NCBI RefSeq assembly: GCF_027557445.1
Contig: NZ_CP106841.1
Location: 1,102,001-1,166,000, forward strand
From: Paenalcaligenes faecalis
Lineage (GTDB): Bacteria > Pseudomonadota > Gammaproteobacteria > Burkholderiales > Burkholderiaceae_B
Direction of reading: 5' to 3'
Length of the DNA: 64,000 nucleotides
Shown here piece after piece: positions 55,548 through 64,000 of the stretch (the first letter of the stretch is position 1; each line of letters starts with the position of its first letter). The notes below the pieces were generated by a model that was given only the letters and a program-made list of their open reading frames with translations, did no database searches and was not told where the DNA came from. Made by a program: the position numbers and the translations under genes.

Positions 55548-56306
55548 ATGTCTTTAATGCGTGAAATGCTAGAGGCCGGCGTACACTTTGGCCACCAAAC
55601 TCGTTTCTGGAACCCAAAAATGGAACAATACATTTTTGGTCAGCGCAACCGTATCCATATCATCAACTTGGAAAAAACCGTTGTGCAGTTTGTTGAAGCC
55701 CAAAAATACCTGAGCGATCTAGCCGCGCGTGGTGGTAACATTTTATTTGTAGGCACAAAACGTGCTGCTCGTGAAATCGTTGCTGCTGAGGCCGCTCGTT
55801 GTGGCATGCCTTACGTAGACAGCCGTTGGTTGGGTGGCATGATGACCAACTTTAAAACCGTTAAAGCTTCCATTAAGCGTCTAAAAGACATGGAAGTTCA
55901 GCTTGCTGATGGCGCCTTAGAACGCATGACCAAAAAAGAAGGTCTATTGTTCGAGCGTGAAATGGAAAAATTGAACAAATCCATTGGCGGTATTAAAGAC
56001 ATGGCTAAACTACCCGATGCATTATTTGTCATCGACGTTGGTTACCATAAAATTGCTGTTGCTGAAGCACAAACTCTAGGTATTCCTGTAGTAGCTGTGG
56101 TTGATACTAACCACGCTCCTGATGGCGTAACTAAAGTTATTCCTGGTAATGATGACTCTGCTAAAGCAATTGCTTTATACGCACGTGGTATGGCTGATGC
56201 CGTTCTACAAGGTCGCAACAAAGCCCTAAACGGCCTAGTTGAAGAAATCCGCGGCGAAGAGGAATTCGTCGAGGTTGACGCTGCTGAACAAGCTAGCGAA
56301 GAGTAA
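55548..56306 (+). CDS. rpsB: RpsB, 30S ribosomal protein S2
   Basis: A 252-aa ribosomal protein. [21 protein letters not shown] at the start and [27 protein letters not shown] in the second half are diagnostic. The ATG at 55548 follows TTGGAGA at nine bases; an upstream in-frame codon at 55533 lies in the ribosome site and is rejected. The acidic C-terminal tail is typical. It leads the rpsB-tsf pair, which is separated by two hairpins. Confidence 0.97.
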   Translation: MSLMREMLEAGVHFGHQTRFWNPKMEQYIFGQRNRIHIINLEKTVVQFVEAQKYLSDLAARGGNILFVGTKRAAREIVAAEAARCGMPYVDSRWLGGMMTNFKTVKASIKRLKDMEVQLADGALERMTKKEGLLFEREMEKLNKSIGGIKDMAKLPDALFVIDVGYHKIAVAEAQTLGIPVVAVVDTNHAPDGVTKVIPGNDDSAKAIALYARGMADAVLQGRNKALNGLVEEIRGEEEFVEVDAAEQASEE

Positions 56307-56327
56307 TCCCTATTTCTTAGGGGGCAG

Positions 56328-56393
56328 GCGCTAAAGCCCACACCGTTTTAGCGCTCTATAGATTTCATACTTGCCCCAGTTTTACCTGGGGCA
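56328..56393 (+). promoter_or_regulatory. tandem hairpins between rpsB and tsf (candidate attenuator)
   Basis: Two perfect 8-bp stems lie in a 111-bp gap: GCGCTAAA/TTTAGCGC (56328-56354, 11-base loop) and TGCCCCAG/CTGGGGCA (56372-56393, six-base loop). The second is followed by TGTTTTA, weakly terminator-like. They may set the S2 to EF-Ts ratio by partial termination or RNA processing. Confidence 0.6.
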
Positions 56394-56417
56394 TGTTTTA
56401 CTGATTTGGAGAAAATC

Positions 56418-57290
56418 GTGGCTCAAATTACAGCATCGATGGTTAAAGAACTGCGCGAGAAAACTGACGCTCCTATGATGGAGTGCAAAAACGCCTTGGT
56501 TGAAGCCGACGGCGATATGGCTCGTGCTGAAGAACTATTGCGCGTTAAACTAGGCAGCAAAGCTAGCAAAGCCGCTTCACGCATTACAGCTGAAGGTTTG
56601 GTCAATGTTTACATCGCTGATGATGCTAAAACAGGCTCTATTGTTGAAGTTAACTGTGAAACAGACTTCGTTGCTAAAAACGATGACTTCATTGCTTTCG
56701 TAGACGATATTGCTAAGTTAATCGCTGATAAAAATCCAGCCGATGCCGCCGCTTTAGGCGAACTTGCTTTCCGTGATGGTACCGTTGAAAGCGTACGCGC
56801 TGCATTGATTGGTAAAATTGGTGAAAACATCAGTGTCCGTCGTTTCCAACGTTTCGTTACAGATAACAAGCTTGCTCAGTACGTACACGGTGGTAAAATC
56901 AGCGTAATCGTTGATTTTGCTGGTGACGATGAAGTCGGTAAAGACGTAGCGATGCACGTTGCTGCGATGAAACCAAAAGCACTATCTGCTGATCAGGTTC
57001 CTGCTGCTGATATCGAAACCGAACGCTCTGTGGCTGCTCAAAAAGCAGCCGAATCCGGTAAGCCTGCTAATATCGTTGAAAAAATGGTCGAAGGCGCAGT
57101 TAACAAGTACCTAAAAGAAGTTACTTTGTTATCCCAGCCTTTCGTTAAAAACGACAAGCAAAGCATCGAGCAAATGTTAAAAGAAAACAATGCTTCTGTT
57201 GCTGCTTACGCCATCTATGTGGTTGGTGAGGGTATTGAGCGTCGCAACGAAGACTTTGCTGCTGAGGTTGCCGCTGTAACTGGTGCCTAA
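56418..57290 (+). CDS. tsf: Tsf, elongation factor Ts
   Basis: A 290-aa guanine-nucleotide exchange factor for EF-Tu. The N-terminal domain begins [23 protein letters not shown], and the [10 protein letters not shown] signature follows near residue 80. The start is GTG at 56418, chosen because it gives the family N-terminus and lies seven bases after TTGGAGA. Length is typical (about 290). pyrH follows after a hairpin. Confidence 0.96.
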   Translation: MAQITASMVKELREKTDAPMMECKNALVEADGDMARAEELLRVKLGSKASKAASRITAEGLVNVYIADDAKTGSIVEVNCETDFVAKNDDFIAFVDDIAKLIADKNPADAAALGELAFRDGTVESVRAALIGKIGENISVRRFQRFVTDNKLAQYVHGGKISVIVDFAGDDEVGKDVAMHVAAMKPKALSADQVPAADIETERSVAAQKAAESGKPANIVEKMVEGAVNKYLKEVTLLSQPFVKNDKQSIEQMLKENNASVAAYAIYVVGEGIERRNEDFAAEVAAVTGA

Positions 57291-57310
57291 GTCGCTGCTT
57301 ATATAAACAA

Positions 57311-57356
57311 AGCGCAGGTGTGTTGTCATCATAGACAGCACCTTGCGCTCTGTTTT
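57311..57356 (+). terminator. terminator-like hairpin between tsf and pyrH
   Basis: Imperfect long stem AGCGCAGGTG...TTGTC / GACAG...CACCTTGCGCT with small bulges and an ATCATA loop, followed by CTGTTTTAT. It may end or weaken rpsB-tsf transcription before pyrH. Confidence 0.65.
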
Positions 57357-57390
57357 ATCTGTCATTGTTCTCATTCTCGGAATTTCTGTC

Positions 57391-58107
57391 ATGAACACCC
57401 CCTTATATAAGCGCGTTTTGCTTAAACTGTCTGGCGAAGCGCTCATGGGCGAAGACGCCTTTGGAATTAACCGCGCAACGATTATGCGTATGACTGAAGA
57501 AATATCCGAAGTCGCTAAATTAGGTGTTCAAGTCGCAATCGTTATTGGTGGTGGTAATATTTTCCGCGGTATTGCTGCAGGTGCCCAAGGTATGGATCGT
57601 GCTACAGCCGATTACATGGGTATGATGGCTACCGTCATGAATGCGCTCGCCTTACAAGATGCACTGAAAAATCGTGGTTTAGATGCACGTGTACAATCAG
57701 CCTTAAATATTGAACAGGTAGTAGAGCCGTATATTCGACCTAAGGCCTTACGTTACCTCGAAGAAGGTAAAGTGGTTGTGTTTGCTGCAGGTACAGGAAA
57801 CCCGTTTTTTACTACAGATACCGCTGCAGCATTGCGTGGTGCAGAGGTTGGTGCTGAGATTGTACTAAAAGCGACTAAAGTTGATGGTATTTACAGCGCA
57901 GACCCAAATAAAGACCCGGGTGCTACACGTTATGCCCGCATTAGTTTTGATGAGGCTATTGTGCGTCGCCTAGAGGTCATGGATGCCACGGCTTTTGCTC
58001 TATGTCGCGATCAGAAACTACCCATTAAAGTTTTCTCTATTAACAAGCCGGGAGCATTAACTCGTGCCGTGTGTGGCGAAGACGAAGGCACATTAGTGCA
58101 CGTTTAA
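57391..58107 (+). CDS. pyrH: PyrH, UMP kinase
   Basis: A 238-aa hexameric kinase of the amino-acid kinase fold that makes UDP from [17 protein letters not shown] at the start, [10 protein letters not shown] and [13 protein letters not shown] are diagnostic. The ATG at 57391 gives the normal N-terminus; an upstream in-frame codon at 57343 falls in the hairpin region and is rejected. frr follows 13 bp downstream. Confidence 0.96.
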   Translation: MNTPLYKRVLLKLSGEALMGEDAFGINRATIMRMTEEISEVAKLGVQVAIVIGGGNIFRGIAAGAQGMDRATADYMGMMATVMNALALQDALKNRGLDARVQSALNIEQVVEPYIRPKALRYLEEGKVVVFAAGTGNPFFTTDTAAALRGAEVGAEIVLKATKVDGIYSADPNKDPGATRYARISFDEAIVRRLEVMDATAFALCRDQKLPIKVFSINKPGALTRAVCGEDEGTLVHV

Positions 58108-58120
58108 TATAGGAATAGTT

Positions 58121-58681
58121 ATGAGTCTTTCAGAGATTAAAAAATCAGCTGAAGATCGCATGAAAAAGTCGATCGAAGCACTGATTACAGGTTTAGCAAA
58201 AATTCGTACGGGGCGTGCTACACCCGGTATTTTGGACCATGTTAGTGTTGAGTACTACGGCTCCTTAGTTCCCGTTAGTCAGGTTGCTAACATTACAGTG
58301 GCTGATGCGCGTACGCTGAATTTGCAGGTTTGGGAAAAACAAATGGCTCCTATGGTGGATAAAGCCATTCGTGACTCTGATTTGGGTTTAAACCCTATTT
58401 TAATGGGTGAGTCCATTCGTGTTCCTATGCCCGCTTTAACCGAAGATCGACGCCGAGACTTGACGCGAATTGTACGCGGTGAGGGCGAAGACGCTAAAGT
58501 GGCTGTACGTAATTTACGTCGTGACGCGAATGACTCATCTAAACGTCTACTCAAAGACAAAGAAATCTCCGAAGACGATGATCGTCGTTTCCAAGAAGAT
58601 ATTCAACGTCTAACAGACAAATTCGTTGCTGAAATTGATCAGCTTGTCGCCGACAAAGAAGCCGAAGTGATGACGGTATAA
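58121..58681 (+). CDS. frr: Frr, ribosome recycling factor
   Basis: A 186-aa protein, the standard length is 185. It splits post-termination ribosomes together with EF-G. The conserved [17 protein letters not shown] and LTEDRRRDL segments and the long three-helix bundle are evident. It sits between pyrH and uppS as in most proteobacteria. Confidence 0.97.
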   Translation: MSLSEIKKSAEDRMKKSIEALITGLAKIRTGRATPGILDHVSVEYYGSLVPVSQVANITVADARTLNLQVWEKQMAPMVDKAIRDSDLGLNPILMGESIRVPMPALTEDRRRDLTRIVRGEGEDAKVAVRNLRRDANDSSKRLLKDKEISEDDDRRFQEDIQRLTDKFVAEIDQLVADKEAEVMTV

Positions 58682-58699
58682 TGCCGTTAGGTGGTTGCG

Positions 58700-59446
58700 A
58701 TGCTGCTTAGCTCTACTCAAAAGATACCAGAACATAGCGCGATTCCGCGCCACCTTGCAATTATCATGGATGGTAATGGCCGCTGGGCAACCCGGCGCAT
58801 GTTACCGCGTACTGCGGGACACATGCGTGGGGTACAGTCGGTTCGCCGCATTGTTGAAAGTTGCGGTAAAGCGGGGGTTAAATATTTAACTCTATTTGCT
58901 TTTAGTTCTGAAAACTGGCGCAGACCCAGCGATGAGGTCTCATTATTGATGCGCCTATTTGTACAAGCCTTAGAAAAAGAAGTCCACAAATTAGAAAAAC
59001 AGGGTGTACGATTACGGGTAATAGGTGACTTAACGCGTTTTGACCCTAAGTTACAACAACTCATCAAAGAGGCCGAAGCAAAAACGGCACATAATGACAG
59101 CTTGCATCTAACCATTGCCGCTAATTATGGTGGGCGATGGGATATTCTCAATGCAACTCAACAGCTTTTAAAAGATAAGCCCGAGCTTATTCAAACGCCT
59201 GAACTCATTAACGAAGAGACTTTTAGTGAGTATCTTTCAATGGCTTTTGCGCCAGAGCCTGATTTGTTTATACGCACAGGCGGAGAGCAACGTATTTCTA
59301 ATTTCTTAATTTGGCAATTAGCTTATACTGAGCTGTATTTTACGGATGTCTATTGGCCAGATTTTGGTGCCAAGCAGTTAGATGCTGCTTTCGAATGGTA
59401 TCAGGGCCGAGAGCGCCGTTTTGGGCGAACCAGTGCTCAGCTCTAG
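58700..59446 (+). CDS. uppS: UppS (IspU), undecaprenyl diphosphate synthase
   Basis: A 248-aa cis-prenyltransferase that makes the C55 lipid carrier for peptidoglycan and O-antigen. [13 protein letters not shown] with the catalytic Asp, [10 protein letters not shown] and the C-terminal [19 protein letters not shown] motif are intact. The ATG at 58700 is preferred because AGGTGG lies five bases upstream; a GTG at 58691 would overlap that site. Next gene cdsA. Confidence 0.95.
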   Translation: MLLSSTQKIPEHSAIPRHLAIIMDGNGRWATRRMLPRTAGHMRGVQSVRRIVESCGKAGVKYLTLFAFSSENWRRPSDEVSLLMRLFVQALEKEVHKLEKQGVRLRVIGDLTRFDPKLQQLIKEAEAKTAHNDSLHLTIAANYGGRWDILNATQQLLKDKPELIQTPELINEETFSEYLSMAFAPEPDLFIRTGGEQRISNFLIWQLAYTELYFTDVYWPDFGAKQLDAAFEWYQGRERRFGRTSAQL

Positions 59447-59464
59447 CTATTTTTTAGGTTTATT

Positions 59465-60337
59465 ATGTTAAAACAACGCGTTATTACAGCCGTTATTTTG
59501 ATTGCGCTGTTATTAGGCGCTATTTTGGCACCAACGCCATGGGCTTTGGTGCTTATTTTATGTGTGATGGCTTCGTGCGCCATTTGGGAGTGGTTGCGTC
59601 TAAGCTATAGTGATGAGCCAGCCATTCCGACGGTAGTCGCTGTGCTCTTTGCGGGTGGTAGTTTGTATTTTTCAGCGCAATGGATTGGGGACTCTCAAGC
59701 AGGCCTGATGCATAACCATCCATTAGTGTTGATTAGTCCTGTAGTATTGGCCTATTGGGTAGTGGGTGTTGGGTTCATGTTGGCAATGGCTCAAACTACA
59801 CAACGTCAAAACCGATTAGCTCTTTCGTTGTTTGGTGTGATGAGTATTGCGGTGGCATGGGCTGCTTTGGTGGATATGTGGCTTTATCGTGGTGCTTGGT
59901 ATCTATTGTCAATGATGATGGTGGTTTGGGTGGCGGATATTGCTGCTTACTTCGCGGGCCGAGCCTTTGGCAAACGTAAACTGGCCCCTAGAGTTAGCCC
60001 AGGTAAAACATGGGCTGGATTAGGTGGTGGAGTGCTTGCCGTTGTTGCTTGGGTATTCATTAGTGCACAGTGGCCTGGCTCTTTTGGCGCAGAGCTAATG
60101 CAAAACTGGTCATGGTTTGGCGCTACACTATTTGCTATTTTGTTAGCGTTGTTTTCTGTGGTTGGGGACTTATTTGAGTCCTTACTAAAGCGTCGAGCGG
60201 GTTACAAAGACTCCAGTCAACTTTTGCCTGGACATGGTGGCGTATTGGATCGTATTGATGCGTTGATTCCTGTGGCACCACTGGCCGCTTTTGTGGCGGG
60301 ACCATGGTTGCAGGCTTTGCTTAGTAAAGCCGCTTAA
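59465..60337 (+). CDS. cdsA: CdsA, phosphatidate cytidylyltransferase
   Basis: A 290-aa inner-membrane enzyme that makes CDP-diacylglycerol from phosphatidate and CTP. About seven hydrophobic segments precede the C-terminal CdsA signature [20 protein letters not shown] and [14 protein letters not shown], with the earlier SPGKTWAG. Length is typical. The gene ends 22 bp before dxr in the same operon. Confidence 0.95.
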   Translation: MLKQRVITAVILIALLLGAILAPTPWALVLILCVMASCAIWEWLRLSYSDEPAIPTVVAVLFAGGSLYFSAQWIGDSQAGLMHNHPLVLISPVVLAYWVVGVGFMLAMAQTTQRQNRLALSLFGVMSIAVAWAALVDMWLYRGAWYLLSMMMVVWVADIAAYFAGRAFGKRKLAPRVSPGKTWAGLGGGVLAVVAWVFISAQWPGSFGAELMQNWSWFGATLFAILLALFSVVGDLFESLLKRRAGYKDSSQLLPGHGGVLDRIDALIPVAPLAAFVAGPWLQALLSKAA

Positions 60338-60359
60338 TTTACAGATTTTATTGGTTGCT

Positions 60360-61565
60360 ATGATTCAATCCGTTTGTATTCTTGGTTCTACTGGCTCCAT
60401 CGGGAAAAGTACCTTAGATGTTATTGCGCGTAATCCTGATCGGATGCAGGTGTATGCTCTTTCTGCTTTTAGTCGGATGACCGAGCTTGCACAGCAGGCC
60501 GAGCAAAGTGGGGCCAAAGTAGTCGTAGTGCCTGATGAGTCAGCCTTAAAGTCATTTACTGCCGCCTGGACAGCAAACAGGCCCTTGCCGGAAATTCGTT
60601 TAGGCACTCAGGGCTTGATTCATACTGCAGCCGATTCGGCCGTCACGACGGTAATGGCGGCTATTGTTGGCGCGGCTTGTCTAGAGCCAGCTTTGGCGGC
60701 TGCTAAAGCCGGTAAACGAATTCTATTAGCTAATAAAGAGTCATTGGTTGCGGCAGGCGGTATTTTTATGCAGGCAGTCCGGGATCATGGTGCGCAGCTA
60801 ATGCCAATTGATAGCGAACATAACGCTATGTACCAATGCTTGCCCCCCGAAGCACAGATTAGCGCACCTACAGCTGCACATCCTTCTATTCAGCGTTTGT
60901 TATTAACGGCGTCTGGCGGACCGTTCCGTCAGACCGATGCGGCTGCACTGCATTACGTCACACCTGCACAGGCTTGTAATCATCCTAACTGGTCCATGGG
61001 CAGAAAAATTTCAGTGGACTCAGCGACGATGGTAAATAAAGGGCTGGAGGTGATTGAAGCTCATTGGCTATTTGCTATGCCCGCGGATAAAATACAAGTC
61101 GTGGTGCACCCGCAAAGCATCGTGCACTCTATGGTTGAGTATACTGACGGGTCTATTTTGGCGCAGTTGGGGCAGCCTGATATGCGCACACCTATTGCGT
61201 ATGGCTTAGGTTTCCCGGCACGAATCCCAAGTGGTTTAGGTTTAATGGATTTGATGAAATTAGGGCGCTTGGATTTTTCCCCCCCTGATTTTCATCGTTT
61301 CCCGTGCTTAAAGTTAGCTTTTGATGCATTGAATAGTTCTCAGGCGGCGTGCGTTGCCTTGAATGCAGCTAATGAAATCGCTGTCGAGTGTTTTTTAAAT
61401 GAACAAATTCGTTATACGGATATAGCGATTATGATTGCGCATACCATGGAAACTGTGGATAAAGCTCGTCATGATCTATCCGATTTGGCTGCAGTGTTGG
61501 ACCTGGATCATCAAGCTCGGCGTATTGCCGAGCAATACGCCCAGACCTTACAGGTAGCACACTAA
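60360..61565 (+). CDS. dxr: Dxr (IspC), 1-deoxy-D-xylulose 5-phosphate reductoisomerase
   Basis: A 401-aa NADPH-dependent enzyme of the MEP isoprenoid pathway. [14 protein letters not shown] is the NADPH motif, LANKESLV follows, the metal ligands are in DSEHNAM, and the flexible loop SGGPFR and [12 protein letters not shown] segments are present. The ATG at 60360 gives the family start; an upstream in-frame ATG at 60291 lies inside cdsA and is rejected. The enzyme feeds UppS, encoded two genes upstream. Confidence 0.95.
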   Translation: MIQSVCILGSTGSIGKSTLDVIARNPDRMQVYALSAFSRMTELAQQAEQSGAKVVVVPDESALKSFTAAWTANRPLPEIRLGTQGLIHTAADSAVTTVMAAIVGAACLEPALAAAKAGKRILLANKESLVAAGGIFMQAVRDHGAQLMPIDSEHNAMYQCLPPEAQISAPTAAHPSIQRLLLTASGGPFRQTDAAALHYVTPAQACNHPNWSMGRKISVDSATMVNKGLEVIEAHWLFAMPADKIQVVVHPQSIVHSMVEYTDGSILAQLGQPDMRTPIAYGLGFPARIPSGLGLMDLMKLGRLDFSPPDFHRFPCLKLAFDALNSSQAACVALNAANEIAVECFLNEQIRYTDIAIMIAHTMETVDKARHDLSDLAAVLDLDHQARRIAEQYAQTLQVAH

Positions 61566-61566
61566 T

Positions 61567-62901
61567 ATGCTTTTTACCTTGATCGCTTTTGCCCTTGCTA
61601 TTGGGTTGTTGGTGACAATTCACGAACTCGGTCATTATTGGGTAGCACGCCGTTGTGGCGTCTATATAGAACGTTTTTCGATTGGTTTTGGTAAGGTCTT
61701 ATTTAAACGTACTGATAAAAATGGGTGTGAATGGGCGCTGTCTGCCTTGCCATTAGGCGGTTACGTGATGATGCGCAGCAATGTGCCTGCTGATGCACCA
61801 GAAATGTTAAAAAACACGGCTTTTGAGTATAAAACGCTTAGGCAGCGGGCTGCTATTACCGTGGCAGGCCCTTTGGCTAATTTACTTTTAGCTGTTGTTC
61901 TTTATGCCCTAATTGGTGTGATAGGTAGCCAAGAGCCTGCTGCCGTTTTAGGCCAGCCTACCGCCCAATCTATCGCTGATTACGCTGGACTAGAGGCGGG
62001 TGATCGCGTCATTGCTGTTGATGATACCGCTGTCTTGTCTTGGCCTCAGTTACGTTGGCAATTACTAGATCGCTTACATACGGGTGGCGAGGTTCGACTC
62101 AGCACGCAGAGTAAATATGGTAATCAGGCCGAGCACGTATTACAATTGCCTGCAACCTCTTTAGATCCTGACGGACCTGATCCATTGGTTGCCACTGGAT
62201 TAACGATTGCCACACCCACGCCATTTGTGCGCGAAACGGTACCTAATTCGGCAGCATTTCGGGCTGGCTTGTTACCTGAAGATCGTTTATTAGCAATCAA
62301 TGGGGTTGAAATTCAAAGCGCCCAAGCCTTTGTGGAAACCATTAAGCCGCTGGCTGATCAAACCATACAGCTTAATATCGAGCGCCAAGGACAACCCTTA
62401 GTTTTGCCTGTTACCATAGATACTCACCTAGATGATCAAGGTCATGCAGTAGGACGTATCGGGATTATGTTGGGTGCCCGATTTGAGATGGTAAATGTGC
62501 GTTATGGCCCTATTGCTAGTGTACAGCAGGGCCTTAGTCGTACCGCTGATACATTTTGGCTGTCATTGAAAATGATAGGTCGAATGGTAACAGGGCAGGT
62601 ATCTGTAAAAAACATTAGTGGTCCCGTGTCGATTGCTGATTATGCGGGGCAAAGTGCACGGATTGGTTTAACGGCCTATATACATTTTCTTGCTTTAATT
62701 AGTATAAGTATAGGCTTACTCAATCTTTTACCTATTCCCATGTTAGATGGTGGGCATTTGCTGTATTATGCTGTCGAGGCTATTACAGGTCGCCCAGTCT
62801 CTGATGCGGTAAAACTTATAGCCCAACGCATTGGATTAGGTATACTTGCTGCTTTAACCATGCTGGCTTTTTTTAACGATTTTAGTCGCTTAATAAATTA
62901 G
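61567..62901 (+). CDS. rseP: RseP, site-2 intramembrane zinc protease
   Basis: A 444-aa membrane protease. The zinc site HELGH is at residues 19-23 in the first helix, and the second ligand region NLLPIPMLDGGH is near residue 390. Two PDZ domains lie between them in the periplasm. RseP cleaves the anti-sigma factor RseA and remnant signal peptides. It starts 1 bp after dxr stops and is followed by bamA, the conserved envelope order. Confidence 0.95.
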   Translation: MLFTLIAFALAIGLLVTIHELGHYWVARRCGVYIERFSIGFGKVLFKRTDKNGCEWALSALPLGGYVMMRSNVPADAPEMLKNTAFEYKTLRQRAAITVAGPLANLLLAVVLYALIGVIGSQEPAAVLGQPTAQSIADYAGLEAGDRVIAVDDTAVLSWPQLRWQLLDRLHTGGEVRLSTQSKYGNQAEHVLQLPATSLDPDGPDPLVATGLTIATPTPFVRETVPNSAAFRAGLLPEDRLLAINGVEIQSAQAFVETIKPLADQTIQLNIERQGQPLVLPVTIDTHLDDQGHAVGRIGIMLGARFEMVNVRYGPIASVQQGLSRTADTFWLSLKMIGRMVTGQVSVKNISGPVSIADYAGQSARIGLTAYIHFLALISISIGLLNLLPIPMLDGGHLLYYAVEAITGRPVSDAVKLIAQRIGLGILAALTMLAFFNDFSRLIN

Positions 62902-62951
62902 TCACATGCCTTATAATATTAATTTCTTTGACTACGCAGGGACAATCAAGG

Positions 62952-64000
62952 ATGTCATTTAGCCGAAAAAAACAATTTGCTTTGCGTGCTGTATCTGCTG
63001 CGTTAGCCGCATTGTTAGCGCCTTTAGCCAATGCGTTCACCCCCTTTGTGATTCAAGACATTCAGGTTAATGGCATTCAGCGCATTGATCCCGGTGCCAT
63101 TTTTAACTTCTTGCCAGTTAAGGTCGGAGAGACCTTTGACGACGCAAAGGCTAGCGAGTCCATTCAGCGTTTGTACTCCAGTGGCTTTTTTAATGATGTT
63201 AAAATAGATACGGATAACAATGTTTTAATCGTTACTGTTCAAGAACGACCTACGATTGCCTCCGTTAGTTTTAACGGTCTGCGCGAGTTCAATGATAAAA
63301 ACATTTTACAAGCTCTAGGGCAGGTTGGCTTTTCCGAAGGGCGGGTTTTTGATCGCTCTATGCTTGAGCGTGCCGAATTTGAACTGAAGCAACAATATTT
63401 AGCCAAAGGTAAATATGGGGTGGAGGTTACACCAATTGTCACCCCTTTACCTCGAAATCGTGTCGGCATCAGTTTTGATGTCTTCGAAGGTGACCTCGCT
63501 AAAATCAAAGAAATCAATATTGTTGGAAATACAAGCATCAAGACCAGTGAGCTACTTGATCAGATGCAACTTACTACATCAGGCATGATGACCTGGTATA
63601 CCGGCACGAATAAGTATGCGCGTGAAAAGCTTGAGGGTGACATTGAGCGTGTGCGCTCTTACTATTTGGATCGTGGTTACCTAGAGGTTCAAATTGATCC
63701 TCCACAGGTATCTATTTCTCCCGATCGTACTGAGATTTACGTCACCTTAACGGTCAATGAAGGGGATCGATACAGCTTGACTGATGTGAAGCTAGCAGGT
63801 GATTTGTTAGGTTTAGAGACGCAAATTGAGCCTTTAGTTAAGATTAAAGGCGGAGAGGTTTTTTCAGCAGAAAAAACAAATCAAACAGTTAGTGCGATTT
63901 CTGATTATTTAGGTGGTTTAGGCTATGCCTTTGCTAATGTAAATCCGAATCCGGTTTTGGATCGGGATGCTAAAACAGCAGAGCTAACCTTTTATGTAGA
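62952..64000 (+). CDS. bamA: BamA, outer-membrane protein assembly factor (5' part, runs off the window)
   Basis: The frame opens at ATG 62952 behind CAAGGAT and stays open to the window end (349 residues seen of about 770-800). A signal peptide with an Ala/Leu-rich core ends in ANA, then FTPFVIQDIQVNG begins the first POTRA domain. At least four POTRA repeats are visible, for example VNGIQRID, VSFNGLREF and INIVGNTSI. BamA inserts beta-barrel proteins in the outer membrane. The barrel domain lies outside the window. Confidence 0.95.
   Translation, partial: MSFSRKKQFALRAVSAALAALLAPLANAFTPFVIQDIQVNGIQRIDPGAIFNFLPVKVGETFDDAKASESIQRLYSSGFFNDVKIDTDNNVLIVTVQERPTIASVSFNGLREFNDKNILQALGQVGFSEGRVFDRSMLERAEFELKQQYLAKGKYGVEVTPIVTPLPRNRVGISFDVFEGDLAKIKEINIVGNTSIKTSELLDQMQLTTSGMMTWYTGTNKYAREKLEGDIERVRSYYLDRGYLEVQIDPPQVSISPDRTEIYVTLTVNEGDRYSLTDVKLAGDLLGLETQIEPLVKIKGGEVFSAEKTNQTVSAISDYLGGLGYAFANVNPNPVLDRDAKTAELTFYV

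Overview
This 64 kb window is a chromosomal, almost fully coding stretch from a Gram-negative betaproteobacterium. The best fit is a low-to-moderate-GC member of the Alcaligenaceae (a relative of Bordetella, Advenella or Paenalcaligenes). The reasons are a homodimeric AceE with a separate AceF (two lipoyl domains) and an LpdA that carries its own N-terminal lipoyl domain; a FixL/FixJ-type two-component pair and folD divergent from aceE; the order folC-dedD-cvpA-purF; and the order rpsB-tsf-pyrH-frr-uppS-cdsA-dxr-rseP-bamA. This placement is inferred from protein family features and gene order read by eye. I saw no tRNA or rRNA gene, insertion sequence, prophage, integrase or CRISPR array.

Layout. 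1-7.4 kb: the 3' end of tsaD, plsY, surE, an NlpD-type LytM lipoprotein, rlmD, argH, a YbdG-type MscS channel and a P-II protein. 7.5-13.6 kb: an MFS carrier, an RluF-type pseudouridine synthase, a glycerophosphodiesterase, ppiD and the azlCD exporter pair. 13.6-17.9 kb (minus): xthA, a 110-aa unknown, gmk, rpoZ and spoT, a stringent-response and nucleotide cluster. 18.1-22 kb: a 49-aa protein in a self-contained promoter-to-terminator unit, a spermidine-synthase-like protein and an ABC importer of the TrpXYZ type. 22.1-29.3 kb: an RND tripartite efflux operon running with overlapping stop/start codons into pdxJ, then a nitroreductase. 29.3-34.5 kb: a copper neighbourhood (cueR, copA, a CueR-type promoter, copZ, a Lpd/MerA-like flavoprotein, a SCO protein). 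34.5-46.2 kb: prlC, folD, a two-component system and the divergent pyruvate dehydrogenase operon. 46.3-55.2 kb: folC, dedD, cvpA, purF, dsbB, marC, glnD and map. 55.2-64 kb: the translation, lipid and envelope cluster from rpsB to a bamA that runs off the window.

How the parts connect. GlnD and P-II form a nitrogen-signalling pair. GlnD and map, UppS, CdsA, Dxr, RseP and BamA serve growth and envelope building. The copper genes combine sensing, export, chaperoning and cytochrome oxidase assembly. The divergent sensor kinase and regulator probably control pyruvate dehydrogenase.

The most striking points are: (1) PurF has Ser instead of the catalytic N-terminal Cys of its glutaminase domain, plus a second change in a conserved motif; (2) the strongly promoted 49-aa gene of unknown function; (3) a disulfide-reductase flavoprotein embedded in the copper genes; (4) pdxJ coupled to a drug-efflux operon; (5) candidate RNA attenuators around rpsB-tsf-pyrH. 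I found no clearly new multi-gene defence or mobile system.
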